Shown here piece after piece: positions 26,035 through 34,041 of a stretch of DNA of 64,000 bases. The stretch is from NCBI GenBank assembly GCA_031409875.1, contig JANNYB010000107.1:1-64000 (forward strand), in the 5' to 3' direction. Every line of letters begins with the position of its first letter. Within the stretch, counting starts at the first letter, position 1. Source of the stretch: CALMEH01 sp031409875. GTDB lineage: Bacteria > Acidobacteriota > Blastocatellia > Pyrinomonadales > Pyrinomonadaceae. The notes below the pieces were generated by a model, which was given only the letters and a program-made list of their open reading frames with translations, was not told the origin of the DNA and did no database searches. The position numbers and the translations under genes are program-made.

Positions 26035-26458
26035 TTTTGGTTCTCCGTTGATGCTTTTCTTTAGTTGTCGAAAGTTTGTTTTGAGATGTTCCTTGAAATA
26101 TGAAAGTAGCATAAAATCGCTTTAATTTTCTATCAATAAACGTAAATTACAGAAATAAAATAGAGTTTTGGCGAAATTGGCTTGCAAGTTTGCGCTGAAA
26201 ACGGCAAAATAAAAAAGTTGGTTCTGCTTCCGCGCATCAACGGTGATGCGTTCGTTCGATAAAATTTTTGATTTAACGGCGTTTTGGATAGTTCGGGAGC
26301 AGAGGATTTTTTTAGTTACAGAAGTTGCTTTTTTTAAGCATCCGAGACGCAATACTTCGCTATGACCACCGTTTCCCGAAGCCATTCCGAATTCGACACT
26401 TCTTTTGACCTTTCCGCCTGAAATAAGCGCGGAAACACAGATAAAATATACAAACATT

Positions 26459-26845
26459 ATGAAACTTTATGTAGGAAATCTTTCCTTTGATACAAACAAT
26501 TCGGATTTAGAGCAAGTTTTCGGTGAATACGGCACGGTCGAATCGGCAAATGTCGTTGAAGACCGCGACACAGGACGTTCGCGCGGCTTCGGCTTCGTCG
26601 AAATGTCGTCGAAAGAAGAAGGCGAAAATGCAATCGAACAATTAAACGGCACGGAAATGAACGGACGCAATTTGACCGTTAACGAAGCTAAACCGCGTGA
26701 AAACAGCGGCGGCGGCGGAAATCGTGGCGGCTACGGCGGCGGCGGCGGAAATCGTGGCGGCGGCGGTGGCGGCGGACGCGGCGGTTACGGCGGCGGCGGC
26801 GGCGGAAATCGCGGCGGCGGCGGCGGCGGCGGTTCGCGTTGGTAA
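26459..26845 (+). CDS. RNA-binding protein with RRM and Gly/Arg-rich tail
   Basis: The 128-residue protein has a single RRM with RNP2 LYVGNLS (3-9) and RNP1 RGFGFVEM (42-49), followed by a glycine-rich tail with RGG and GGYGGG repeats. It resembles bacterial RRM proteins (cyanobacterial Rbp type) that bind RNA and are often cold-induced. I start at 26459; the upstream ATG at 26405 adds residues before the first RRM strand. The tail is encoded by a GGC-rich tract that differs sharply from the AT-rich surroundings. A strong terminator follows. The upstream gap 26035-26458 contains no other gene I can support. Confidence 0.93.
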   Translation: MKLYVGNLSFDTNNSDLEQVFGEYGTVESANVVEDRDTGRSRGFGFVEMSSKEEGENAIEQLNGTEMNGRNLTVNEAKPRENSGGGGNRGGYGGGGGNRGGGGGGGRGGYGGGGGGNRGGGGGGGSRW

Positions 26846-26867
26846 TTTAACCACAAAATAAAAAGGA

Positions 26868-26901
26868 AAAAGGCGTAAGATATTTTTATCTTGCGCCTTT
26901 T
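26868..26901 (+). terminator. Rho-independent terminator after the RRM gene
   Basis: AAAAGGCGTAAGATA and TATCTTGCGCCTTTT form a 15-bp stem with a 4-base loop, followed by CTTTTTTC. Confidence 0.9.
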
Positions 26902-26928
26902 CTTTTTTCGATTCCGATTCTAAAATCA

Positions 26929-27069
26929 ACCTGAGTTCGGGATAAGCAAATTAAATTCAATTAAACGGGAAATTTATCCGCGAAATCCGCTAAAAAAAGA
27001 CAAAGTTTATTTTATTTTTCGCGTAATTCGTGTGTTTCGCGGGCAAAAATTCTTATCCCGAATTTAGGT
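26929..27069. repeat. Long REP-like palindrome (~140 bp, CGCGAAA type)
   Basis: The outer arms ACCTGAGTTCGGGATAAG (26930) and CTTATCCCGAATTTAGGT near 27051-27068 enclose CCGCGAAATCCGC and GCGTAATTCGTGTGTTTCGCGG. It spans the gap between the RRM gene and the next convergent gene, reaching that gene's stop codon. Confidence 0.8.
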
Positions 27070-27554
27070 TAATTTCTTTTTTTTCGGTCTGCTATTTTCG
27101 GTTTCGTGTCGGATTTCGGTTTAGTTTCTTCTTCGTTTTGCGGCGATTTTTCGATCATAAACTCTTTGTTTGCCGCTAATTTGTTATTAATGTAAATGTC
27201 GGCGCGATATTTTCCGGCAAGCCACGCGCCTTCGGGATTAGCGCGAAAATTAACGATATTTTGTTTGCCGTTGGTCGTAAAACTTATTGTTACCGATTTT
27301 GTTTCGGGCTTCATTCCTTTAACATTAACGGCGACGAGAAGCATTTTAACGGTCGCCGGTTTCATAGAATTTAGTTGAACGCGAAACAGAAGCGGTTTAT
27401 CATTCGTCAAAAAGCCTTCGGTTTCCTCGTTCGTTGCGCCGTCTGCACCAATACGCCAAAGCGAAATTGTTTCTATGCCGACGGCTTCGTCCTTCTGTGC
27501 GAAAACGCTGAATCCGAAACAAAGACACAGCAAAATTACAAGTAAGATTTTCAT
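27069..27554 (-). CDS. Exported protein of unknown function
   Basis: The 161-residue product starts with a signal peptide (MKILLVILLCLCFGFSVFAQ); I prefer this ATG at 27554 over 27566. The mature part looks like a single beta-sandwich (LFRVQLNSMKPATVKMLLVA, YRADIYINNKLAANKEF), followed by a Lys/Glu-rich tail. A periplasmic carbohydrate-binding-like or Ig-like fold is possible; no family is recognised. Confidence 0.7.
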   Translation of the reverse strand: MKILLVILLCLCFGFSVFAQKDEAVGIETISLWRIGADGATNEETEGFLTNDKPLLFRVQLNSMKPATVKMLLVAVNVKGMKPETKSVTISFTTNGKQNIVNFRANPEGAWLAGKYRADIYINNKLAANKEFMIEKSPQNEEETKPKSDTKPKIADRKKRN

Positions 27555-27635
27555 TCGTTTCTCCAAAAACTTTGGTAATACTTTGTTTATTGGTGCGATG
27601 AATGCTGATTTGGTTGTATCGAGAGGTAGAAAAAG

Positions 27636-27702
27636 TTATCCACAGATGCACACAGATAGACAAGATAAAATCAAAAAAACATCTGTGTTTATCTGCGGAT
27701 AA
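27636..27702. repeat. Inverted repeat of ACAGAT words
   Basis: TTATCCACAGATGCACACAG faces CTGTGTTTATCTGCGGATAA. A related but perfect element is at 29775-29848. It lies between the exported protein gene and the potassium channel gene. Confidence 0.8.
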
Positions 27703-27730
27703 ATAAAATTCTTGACGTTTTGTGCAATGC

Positions 27731-28579
27731 CTAATTTTCGCCGTCTTTCGGTTTAAAAGCCAGAACGACATCGGAAATATCGCCGTCGCAATGTGGGCAA
27801 GTCGGGCATTTGATTTTGTCTTTCAAGCGGATTTTTCCGAGTTCTTCGTTAAAACCTGCGGCAATAATTCCGGTTGGAATGGCAAACAGCGCAATGCCGA
27901 GAATGGCGACACATCCGCCTAAAATTTTGCCGAGCGTTGTAATCGGGAAAGCGTCGCCGTAGCCGACGGTCGTCAGCGTTACAATTCCCCACCACATTGC
28001 CGTCGGAATATCGGGAAATTTGTCGGGCTGGGCATCGTGTTCGATGAGATACATTAAACTCGAAGAAAAAAGCAGAAGCATCATAATCATTGCCAGCGTT
28101 ACGAGAAGTTCTTCTTTTTTATTTCGTAAAATATCGTCGAGCGTGTTCAAAGAGCGTGCATAACGGTTTAATTTGAACAGACGGAAAAGTCGAAAAACGC
28201 GCAAAAATCTGATAATCAGCAAATCCATCGGGAAAAACAATGGCAAATAAAAAGGCAAAATCGCCAGCAAATCAATTAGCGCAAAAATCGTTACCGCATA
28301 ACGAAGCCGTCCGAAACGCCCCGAAAAACGCTTTTCGAGCGGCGCAATCCACAGCCGTAAAAGGTATTCAATCGTAAAAACGACAACCGAAAAAACTTCG
28401 AGCGCGTGAAAATACGGCGCATATTCCTGATTAATGCTTTCGACGGTTTCCAACACGACGGCAATCGTATTGAGCAAAATCAAAATCATCAAAAAAATGG
28501 CGACAATGCGGTCAATCAATTCGCCGTCATCGGTTTCGACGAGAATATCAAAAACGCGATATTTTATTTTTTCATACAT
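27731..28579 (-). CDS. Voltage-gated-type potassium channel
   Basis: The 282-residue protein has six membrane segments. S4 carries regularly spaced arginines (IIRFLRVFRLFRLFKLNRYA). The pore contains the selectivity filter TTVGYGD after MWWGIVTL, followed by an S6 with GIIAAGFNEE. The C-terminus has CPTC-PHC (CPTCPHCDGD), a possible metal site. It is a Kv/KvAP-like channel that passes K+ across the inner membrane. It lies in a co-directional run with crtY without evidence of functional coupling. Confidence 0.92.
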   Translation of the reverse strand: MYEKIKYRVFDILVETDDGELIDRIVAIFLMILILLNTIAVVLETVESINQEYAPYFHALEVFSVVVFTIEYLLRLWIAPLEKRFSGRFGRLRYAVTIFALIDLLAILPFYLPLFFPMDLLIIRFLRVFRLFRLFKLNRYARSLNTLDDILRNKKEELLVTLAMIMMLLLFSSSLMYLIEHDAQPDKFPDIPTAMWWGIVTLTTVGYGDAFPITTLGKILGGCVAILGIALFAIPTGIIAAGFNEELGKIRLKDKIKCPTCPHCDGDISDVVLAFKPKDGEN

Positions 28580-28617
28580 AAAAAAGGGAAGTTTATGAAA
28601 AAGAACTTTACCCGAAT

Positions 28618-29757
28618 TTACTCTAATATTTTTTTTACGGCAACCTTCGCCGCAGATTTTGCGAATGGCGCAAGCGGAACGCTTTGCATAATTTGCAAAT
28701 CTTCGCGCAGAGAAGTTTCTTCATCGAGAAATTTCAAAACCTGTTTTGTTTCATTACGCGAAAAAAGCGCAGTAAAAATATCATTGGCAGAATGCGATTT
28801 TTTCTGAAAAACATCAAGCAAAATACTGTCGAGATAGATTTTCCATTTGCGATTTGCGATTTGCGATTTGCGATTGTCTTCAAGCGCAACAACGAGATTT
28901 TTTAATATTTTCTGTGTTCTGTAAAAACTGTAACCCGTCGAAGGTTTTACGAAACCGCCGCTCGTGCCGATGCGAATAATTTTTGGCGCGGGAAAAATTT
29001 CGTGCGGTTCGTCCGACATCGGAATCACGCCCGATTCGGTTTCCGTGATGTTATATTTTTCGATTTTCAAAACGTCCGAAAGATATTTTTTGATGTAAAA
29101 ATCATATTCGTTTTGCGGTAAAAGATTATCGCTGAAAACGGTGAATTCAATCAACGCTTTTTTTGCAGAAACAGGCAAAATATAAATAAAACGACATTCA
29201 TTTTGTTGTTCAACGCGAAAATCAAAAATCGTCGGCGCAGTTTCGTCAAAGATATTTTCCGAAGTTTCAATCAGCCAACCGCGAAAATGCTGAAAGAGAT
29301 TTCGATACTTCGGATTGTCGTAAGTTTTGCGCGTGAAACTGTCAAAAACAAATTCTTTTGCGCGAAATTCGCCTTTATCGGTTTTGACTGAATCGTTTTC
29401 GACTTCGGAAATTTCAGCCTGCAAAACCGTAAAGTTCGCGCTCAATTTTGAAAAAATGAATTCGTAAAAATCTTTTGCGCGAATCATTTTATAAACATAT
29501 TCGCCCAAATCTAATTTTTCATTAAAATTGTTTGTGCCGTGAAACCAAACCGCATTCCAACGTCTGAAAACAATCTCGTCAAACGCAGAAATTTCCTTTT
29601 CCCAAAAGCACCAAGTATGATCGTTTGCACTTTTCTTTTCGCGGTCAATTATAAGAATTTTTTTATCGCGCAAACGACTTTCGTTAAAATAAAACGCCAA
29701 CGATAATCCGGCAAGACCGCCGCCCGCAATGATGTAATCGAAAGAATTTTGCGCCAC
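28618..29757 (-). CDS. crtY: Lycopene beta-cyclase family protein
   Basis: The 379-residue flavoprotein shows FDYIIAGGGLAGLSLAFYF at the N-terminus and DHTWCFWEKE near residues 47-56, both typical of CrtY/CrtL cyclases. It also has a GxSGGFVKPSTGYSF-type segment (GTSGGFVKPSTGYSFYR). It would cyclise the psi-ends of lycopene. A heptamer repeat (28845-28876) is inserted in frame near residues 294-305 and translates as NRKSQIANRK. It is distant from crtI; the carotenoid genes are dispersed. Confidence 0.88.
   Translation of the reverse strand: MAQNSFDYIIAGGGLAGLSLAFYFNESRLRDKKILIIDREKKSANDHTWCFWEKEISAFDEIVFRRWNAVWFHGTNNFNEKLDLGEYVYKMIRAKDFYEFIFSKLSANFTVLQAEISEVENDSVKTDKGEFRAKEFVFDSFTRKTYDNPKYRNLFQHFRGWLIETSENIFDETAPTIFDFRVEQQNECRFIYILPVSAKKALIEFTVFSDNLLPQNEYDFYIKKYLSDVLKIEKYNITETESGVIPMSDEPHEIFPAPKIIRIGTSGGFVKPSTGYSFYRTQKILKNLVVALEDNRKSQIANRKWKIYLDSILLDVFQKKSHSANDIFTALFSRNETKQVLKFLDEETSLREDLQIMQSVPLAPFAKSAAKVAVKKILE
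28845..28876. repeat. Heptamer repeat inside crtY (GATTTGC)4
   Basis: Four copies of the 7-mer GATTTGC lie within the coding sequence. Because three 7-mers are 21 bases, the translation repeats every 7 residues and keeps the frame. Confidence 0.9.
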
Positions 29758-29774
29758 GATTTTTAAGAAAAATT

Positions 29775-29848
29775 ATCCACAGATGAACACAGATAAACAC
29801 AGATATAAAATCAGATTAAATCTGTGTTTATCTGTGTTCATCTGTGGA
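29775..29848. repeat. Perfect 29-bp inverted repeat of ACAGAT words
   Basis: TCCACAGATGAACACAGATA begins the left arm at 29775 and its exact complement ends at 29848. Each arm is made of CAGATGAACA/CAGATAAACA direct repeats. It separates the lipoprotein gene stop (29861) from the crtY start (29757) and could terminate the lipoprotein transcript. Confidence 0.9.
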
Positions 29849-29860
29849 CGAAAAAAAACA

Positions 29861-30445
29861 TTATTTCACCTTAGTTAAAACAAGTTCCTTCGGACCTTCC
29901 ATCGGCGATTCGCCGCTTGTGAGTTTCCATTTCATTTTCCCACCGTCCATTGTAAGTGTTGCGGTTGAAGGCTTTCCGCTCGTTGGTTCTTTGTATTTGA
30001 CGTTTTCTTCATAGCCGGGAACGGTTGCGCTTACATCAAATTTTATTTCCGCGACGTTATCTTTCAGCGTTCCGGTAAAAGGCGTTTGGTTGCCGTCTTC
30101 GCCTTGCCATTCGCCGCCGACATAATCGTCAACGCTGTAAGTTCCGTTAATCGTGTCGCCGGTTTGTTTAATAAAAAAGGACATTTGCGTATAATTTTCA
30201 CCTTTTTTATTGAAAAATTCCGATTCCCATTTGCCGTCCAATTTTACTTTTTCGACCGGTTTTTCATTTGCGGGCGATTGATTGACAGCTGCCGTATTCG
30301 TGTTTTTGTTCGTGGCGGCGTTTGTGTTTGCCGCGTTTGTTTTGTTGGAGTTGGTGTTTGCCGTGTTGGTATTTTCCGTTTTTGCCGGACAGCCCGCAAG
30401 CAAACCTGCGCCCAAACCGATAATTAAAATTGCTTGTAATTTCAA
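29861..30445 (-). CDS. Lipoprotein of unknown function
   Basis: From a TTG at 30445 with AGGAG 10 bases upstream, the product is 194 residues with a lipobox LLAGC (Cys19). An Asn/Thr-rich linker (NTANTNSNKTNAANTN) leads to a C-terminal beta domain (GKWESEFFNKKGENY, YSVDDYVGGEW). A longer frame from 30505 runs back through the palindrome at 30477-30546 and lacks a signal, so I reject it. The C-terminal domain resembles lipocalin-like or DUF folds; no function can be named. Confidence 0.75.
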   Translation of the reverse strand: MKLQAILIIGLGAGLLAGCPAKTENTNTANTNSNKTNAANTNAATNKNTNTAAVNQSPANEKPVEKVKLDGKWESEFFNKKGENYTQMSFFIKQTGDTINGTYSVDDYVGGEWQGEDGNQTPFTGTLKDNVAEIKFDVSATVPGYEENVKYKEPTSGKPSTATLTMDGGKMKWKLTSGESPMEGPKELVLTKVK

Positions 30446-30476
30446 AATTTTGATTCTCCTGTTTTCTGGGGATTTT

Positions 30477-30546
30477 GCAGAAGCCCGCACAAAGTAAGGG
30501 CGCATTTATTCGTCTAATTTCGCCCTTACTTCGTGCGGGCTTCTGC
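30477..30546. repeat. Palindrome (GCAGAAGCCCGCAC type)
   Basis: GCAGAAGCCCGCACAAAGTA (from 30477) and the complement TACTTCGTGCGGGCTTCTGC (to 30546) form a 26-bp stem with one mismatch. It lies in the divergent gap between the lipoprotein and DUF4440 genes. Confidence 0.88.
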
Positions 30547-30608
30547 ATATCCAAAAAGACTAGCTTTTTTCGCCCGATTTTACAATCTGTGATATTGTAT
30601 CTCTGATT

Positions 30609-31046
30609 ATGAAAAATTTACTACTGACAATTTTGATGATTTTGACGGTTTCGGGTTTTGCCTTTGCTCAATCGAAAGACGAAAAAGCGAAAATGGCGAT
30701 TCAAAAAGTGATGGACGAACAAATTATCGCGTGGAATAAAGGCGATGTTGAAGGTTTTATGCAAGGTTATTGGAAATCCGAAGAACTAATTTTCGTTTCC
30801 GGCGACAACGTGCGACGCGGCTGGCAAACCGTAACCGACAACTACAAAAAAAGCTACAACACCCGCGAAAAAATGGGCGTTTTATCGTTCACCGGGTTAG
30901 AAATTACAATCTTGGGAAAAGATTCCGCCAAAGTTCTCGGAAGTTGGAAAGTCGAACACAAACCGAAAGATGACCAAGGCAAGTTCACGTTAATCTTCCG
31001 CAAATTCAAAGAAGGCTGGCGCATTATTCACGATCATACGAGTTGA
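30609..31046 (+). CDS. Exported SnoaL/DUF4440-like protein
   Basis: The 145-residue protein has a signal peptide (MKNLLLTILMILTVSGFAFAQ). An NTF2-like cone fold follows: IAWNKGDVEGFMQGYWKSEE, NVRRGWQTVTDNYKKSY, and the closing GWRIIHDHTS. DUF4440/SnoaL-like proteins often bind small ligands or act as isomerases; no catalytic role can be assigned here. It stands alone on the plus strand. Confidence 0.85.
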   Translation: MKNLLLTILMILTVSGFAFAQSKDEKAKMAIQKVMDEQIIAWNKGDVEGFMQGYWKSEELIFVSGDNVRRGWQTVTDNYKKSYNTREKMGVLSFTGLEITILGKDSAKVLGSWKVEHKPKDDQGKFTLIFRKFKEGWRIIHDHTS

Positions 31047-31049
31047 TAT

Positions 31050-31190
31050 GTTCTGAGTCCCGCCTTTAGGCGGCAAAACTGCCAGCGAAGCGAAGCGGTT
31101 TTCATCTTCGATTAAAATTCAAGTCAATCAGCGCAAAGCAACCGTTTCGCTTCGCTTACGGTTGCGCCAACTAAAGTTGGAACTCAGAAC
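31050..31190. repeat. Palindrome B (GTTCTGAGTCCCGCC type), copy overlapping dapB
   Basis: GTTCTGAGTCCCGCCT (31050) and ...GGAACTCAGAAC (31190) form the ends; CGAAGCGAAGCGGTT and its complement are inside. The last codons of dapB (SEFQL-stop) are encoded by the right end of the element. The other clear copy is at 33545-33682. Confidence 0.85.
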
Positions 31191-31881
31191 GCAAAATCTC
31201 GTCCATTACGTCTGTAAATTCATAAAAACCTTTGCGCTCGGCAATCCATTCTGCCGCCAAAATCGCGCCCGAAGCGAAACCTTCGCGTGAACGCGCTGTG
31301 TGCGTAAGTTCAATTGTGTCTGCATTTCCGTCAAATCCGACGATGTGTGTGCCGGGAATATTTCCGGCGCGAGTTGCGGAGACCGAAAAATCTTTCGTGA
31401 TATGTTTTGCGACCAAATCTTTCAATTTCAAAGCCGTTCCGCTCGGCGCATCTTTTTTGCGTGAATGATGTCGCTCTTCAATAAAAACTCCGTAATCGTC
31501 AAATTTAGCGAAAAGTTCCGCCGCAAAATCCGTAATTCGATAAAACAAATTCACGCCGACCGAAAAATTTGCACCAAAGACAAACGCGCCGTCATTTTCT
31601 TTAATAAATTGTTCGATTTCTTCGCGCTCATTATTCCAACCAGTCGTGCCTTCAACCAGCGGAATTTCCGCCAAAACACACGCTTCGACGTTTCTTTTCA
31701 CCGCTTCCGCAGACGAAAAATCTATCGCAACATCAGCAGATTTCAACTTTTCCGCTAATCTTTCGGCAGATAAATTTGCGTCCGATTCATCAATAATGAC
31801 CGCAATTTCGTGATTTTTATTTTCGGCTAAAGTGCGAATCAGTTTGCCCATCACGCCGTAACCGATTAGTGCTATTTTCAT
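31171..31881 (-). CDS. dapB: 4-hydroxy-tetrahydrodipicolinate reductase
   Basis: The 236-residue enzyme reduces the DapA product with NAD(P)H in diaminopimelate and lysine synthesis. It has the nucleotide-binding motif GYGVMG (7-12) and the catalytic signature ERHHSRKKDAPSGTA (about 136-150) with His138/His139 and Lys143. The start at 31881 is chosen because it aligns with the family N-terminus; an upstream start at 31938 would overlap the preceding gene. It lies 4 bases after the unknown gene and ends an operon of M20 hydrolase, unknown protein and dapB. The extreme C-terminus comes from a palindromic repeat and is slightly short for the family. Confidence 0.95.
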   Translation of the reverse strand: MKIALIGYGVMGKLIRTLAENKNHEIAVIIDESDANLSAERLAEKLKSADVAIDFSSAEAVKRNVEACVLAEIPLVEGTTGWNNEREEIEQFIKENDGAFVFGANFSVGVNLFYRITDFAAELFAKFDDYGVFIEERHHSRKKDAPSGTALKLKDLVAKHITKDFSVSATRAGNIPGTHIVGFDGNADTIELTHTARSREGFASGAILAAEWIAERKGFYEFTDVMDEILRSEFQL

Positions 31882-31885
31882 AAAT

Positions 31886-32515
31886 TTACTCGATGATTTT
31901 TGCTTCAAAACTTTCTGCAACAATATATGAATCGTCAAAAATCATGGTTAAAAGTGGAACTGAAGTTGAAATAAATTCTTTTCCATTCCAAAAAGACGGC
32001 AGTTTTGATTTACTTCGAGAAGTTGAAAATCCGTAATTTTGCAATACGCGCTCGTAAGCAAATGAAAAATCTTCCGGTATTAAATAAACCAGTTGACCAA
32101 ACCCGCCGGAAATCAATTCGTCCAATTCCAAATTGTTGTTAAAATATTTTTCAAATGGAATCCACTTTTGGGCAATTTCTTTGTGTGATTTGTAAAGTTC
32201 ACCGACGACAGCTAGGGGATTATTCGTTTTGCCATAAAATGAAACTGAACAACAAGGCTTTATATATTCCCACGACAAAACGTGATCTTTGACAAAAGTA
32301 AAATTATGAGCAAATCCTAAATTCAATTTATGATTTTTGACATTAGAGCAAACTAACTGCCATTTTGAAGGAAATTCTGTGTTTTCATCTAGCTTTACTT
32401 TAATTTGAAGAATTAGAATTGAATTTTGGTCATTCCATTTTACATTTTCAATCAATAAATCGCCAAACTCTTCAAAATCAACCGAAGCTAATGTTTCAAC
32501 TAATGTTTCAAGCAT
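31886..32515 (-). CDS. Unknown protein in the dapB operon
   Basis: The 209-residue protein lacks signal or membrane segments. It is rich in aromatic and acidic residues (for example ENVKWNDQNSILILQIKVKL, NLGFAHNFTFVKDHVLSWEY). I do not recognise a family. Gaps of 7 bases before and 4 bases after it place it in one transcript with the M20 hydrolase and dapB. Its AT-rich codon use and lack of link to lysine synthesis suggest it may be a recent insertion into the operon; that is inference. Confidence 0.7.
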   Translation of the reverse strand: MLETLVETLASVDFEEFGDLLIENVKWNDQNSILILQIKVKLDENTEFPSKWQLVCSNVKNHKLNLGFAHNFTFVKDHVLSWEYIKPCCSVSFYGKTNNPLAVVGELYKSHKEIAQKWIPFEKYFNNNLELDELISGGFGQLVYLIPEDFSFAYERVLQNYGFSTSRSKSKLPSFWNGKEFISTSVPLLTMIFDDSYIVAESFEAKIIE

Positions 32516-32522
32516 ATATTTG

Positions 32523-33524
32523 TTAATTCACCAAAAGTTTTTTCACTAAATTTTCATACAATTCAACTGCCGTTTCTAAATCTTTTTTCATTACAAATTC
32601 GTTTTTCGTATGCGCGACGAGAATCGAGCCTGCGCCTAAAAGCAAAGGTTGTCCCCAGTTTGGCAGATGCGGAATGTCGGTCGTAAAGCGGACGACTTTT
32701 TGTTTGAAACCTTCGACTTCGAGCATTTTTACGGGCAGACTGCACGAACGAACTTCGATTTCGCCGCGTCCGGCAACGGCTTTTTCGATAATTTCGAGAA
32801 CGGGCGCAAGCTCCGTAACCATCCGAATATGCAAACCTGCTTCGGCAAAAGGCGGAATCACATTTGTTCCCACGCCGCCCGAAATTAAACCGATATTCAG
32901 CGTTGTTTCACCGAAAAAATCGTCGTGCGGAAGTTTTACTTGGCGAACGTCTTGCAAAATGTCGAGCAATTTTTCAATTGCCGATTCGCCTTCTTCGGGA
33001 TAAGCCGAATGCGCGGCTTTGCCTTTTGTTTTGACAAAAAGACGCAGAGAACCTTTTGAACCGATTGCCAAATCCAAATCAGTCGGCTCGCCGTTAATCA
33101 TAAATTCGCATTTTTTCGCAAGTTCGTGATTATTCGCAAATTTTGCGCCCGTCGAAGATTGTTCTTCATCAATCGTAAAGAGCAAACCGATGTCATTCAC
33201 GCCTTCTTTTCGTAAATTTTCTGCCGCAAAAATCTGTGACGCGACAATTCCTTTTGCATCACACGCGCCGCGCCCGTAGATTTTTTCGGCATCTTCCGTC
33301 GGCGCAATAAACGGCGGAACTGTGTCAATATGCGTCGAAAGAAAAACTCGCGGCGTGGAATTTAAATAAGCGATGACGTTGTTTTGATTTGGCGAAACCG
33401 CTTGCAATTCAACCGTCCAACCGAGATTTTGCAAATAATCGCGCAGAAAAAATCCGACGGCTTCTTCATCGCCCGAAACGGACGGAATTTTCATCAGCGC
33501 AGTTGTTAATTCAAAAAGATTCAT
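32523..33524 (-). CDS. M20 family metallohydrolase (DapE/ArgE/LysK type)
   Basis: The 333-residue enzyme has His65-x-Asp67 in STHIDTVPP, Asp89 in GRGACDAKG, Glu120/Glu121 in TIDEEQSS and a C-terminal VAHTKNEFV. These are the di-zinc and general-base residues of the M20 family. Next to dapB, a role as succinyl-diaminopimelate desuccinylase is plausible, but ArgE or LysK activity is not excluded. I start at 33524; the frame upstream (MPPEGGTQNF) is encoded by palindrome B and is spurious. Confidence 0.88.
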   Translation of the reverse strand: MNLFELTTALMKIPSVSGDEEAVGFFLRDYLQNLGWTVELQAVSPNQNNVIAYLNSTPRVFLSTHIDTVPPFIAPTEDAEKIYGRGACDAKGIVASQIFAAENLRKEGVNDIGLLFTIDEEQSSTGAKFANNHELAKKCEFMINGEPTDLDLAIGSKGSLRLFVKTKGKAAHSAYPEEGESAIEKLLDILQDVRQVKLPHDDFFGETTLNIGLISGGVGTNVIPPFAEAGLHIRMVTELAPVLEIIEKAVAGRGEIEVRSCSLPVKMLEVEGFKQKVVRFTTDIPHLPNWGQPLLLGAGSILVAHTKNEFVMKKDLETAVELYENLVKKLLVN

Positions 33525-33544
33525 ATTGATGATGATACTACAAA

Positions 33545-33682
33545 AGTTTTGAGTCCCGCCTTCAGGCGGCAACCGCCAGCGAAGCGGAGCGGTTTCGGGT
33601 TTCGTTCAAAGTTTTCGATTTACAGCAAATTTCTGCTTCGCTTCGCTGGCAGAAAGCCGCCTGAAGGCGGGACTCAGAACTT
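33545..33682. repeat. Palindrome B, intergenic copy
   Basis: AGTTTTGAGTCCCGCCTTCA (33545) faces TGAAGGCGGGACTCAGAACT (ending 33681), with an inner GCCAGCGAAGCGGAGC and TGCTTCGCTTCGCTGGC stem. It fills the gap between the M20 gene and the S4 protein gene and touches the S4 stop codon. Confidence 0.88.
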
Positions 33683-33683
33683 T

Positions 33684-33962
33684 TTATCCGAAAATTTCGT
33701 CTGCTGAAGTTTCTTCCGAAATGATTTCGTAAAGATTCGTGGCATCGTTGCGGGAAACTTGTTTGACGGCGGGAATTTCTGAGATTTTAATTTTTGTCAG
33801 GCGTTTGCCGCGTTTTATTTCGATTTCATCGCCGATTTTGACTTCTTTTGAAGATTTCGCCGGTTGATTATTAACTTTGACGAGATTTGCATCACAAAAT
33901 TTCTGCGCCAAACTTCGACGCAAAACGATGCGGCTGGACTTTAAGAATAAATCTAATCTCAC
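33684..33962 (-). CDS. S4-domain RNA-binding protein (Hsp15/RqcP-like)
   Basis: The 92-residue protein begins with an S4 domain (VRLDLFLKSSRIVLRRSLAQ, NLVKVNNQPAKSSKEVKIGD). I choose a GTG at 33962, since the frame upstream translates the heptamer repeat (FSFLISHF). The size and one-domain layout match Hsp15/RqcP-type proteins that bind the 50S subunit or tRNA. It follows the SurA-like gene in the same direction. Confidence 0.85.
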   Translation of the reverse strand: MRLDLFLKSSRIVLRRSLAQKFCDANLVKVNNQPAKSSKEVKIGDEIEIKRGKRLTKIKISEIPAVKQVSRNDATNLYEIISEETSADEIFG

Positions 33963-33967
33963 TTTTT

Positions 33968-34037
33968 TATGTGTGAAATGAGAAATGAGAAATGAGAATA
34001 AAATTAACTTCTCATTTCTCACTTCTCACTTCTCATT
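33968..34037. repeat. Heptamer repeat hairpin (GAGAAAT)
   Basis: GAAATGAGAAATGAGAAATG and the facing CTCATTTCTCACTTCTCAC form a stem in the gap between the S4 and SurA-like genes. The same 7-mer is at 58989-59054. Confidence 0.88.
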
Positions 34038-34041
34038 TAAA

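Noticed and set aside
26035..26458. Minus-strand 111-codon frame upstream of the RRM gene
   Set aside because: No RBS, mixed composition, and it reaches through the expected RRM promoter; not supported as a gene.
26642..26929. Ala-rich minus-strand frame opposite the RRM gene
   Set aside because: It is the complement of the GGC-rich RGG tail and the terminator.
30446..30505. Longer N-terminus for the lipoprotein
   Set aside because: The extension translates the palindrome at 30477-30546 and would destroy the lipoprotein signal.
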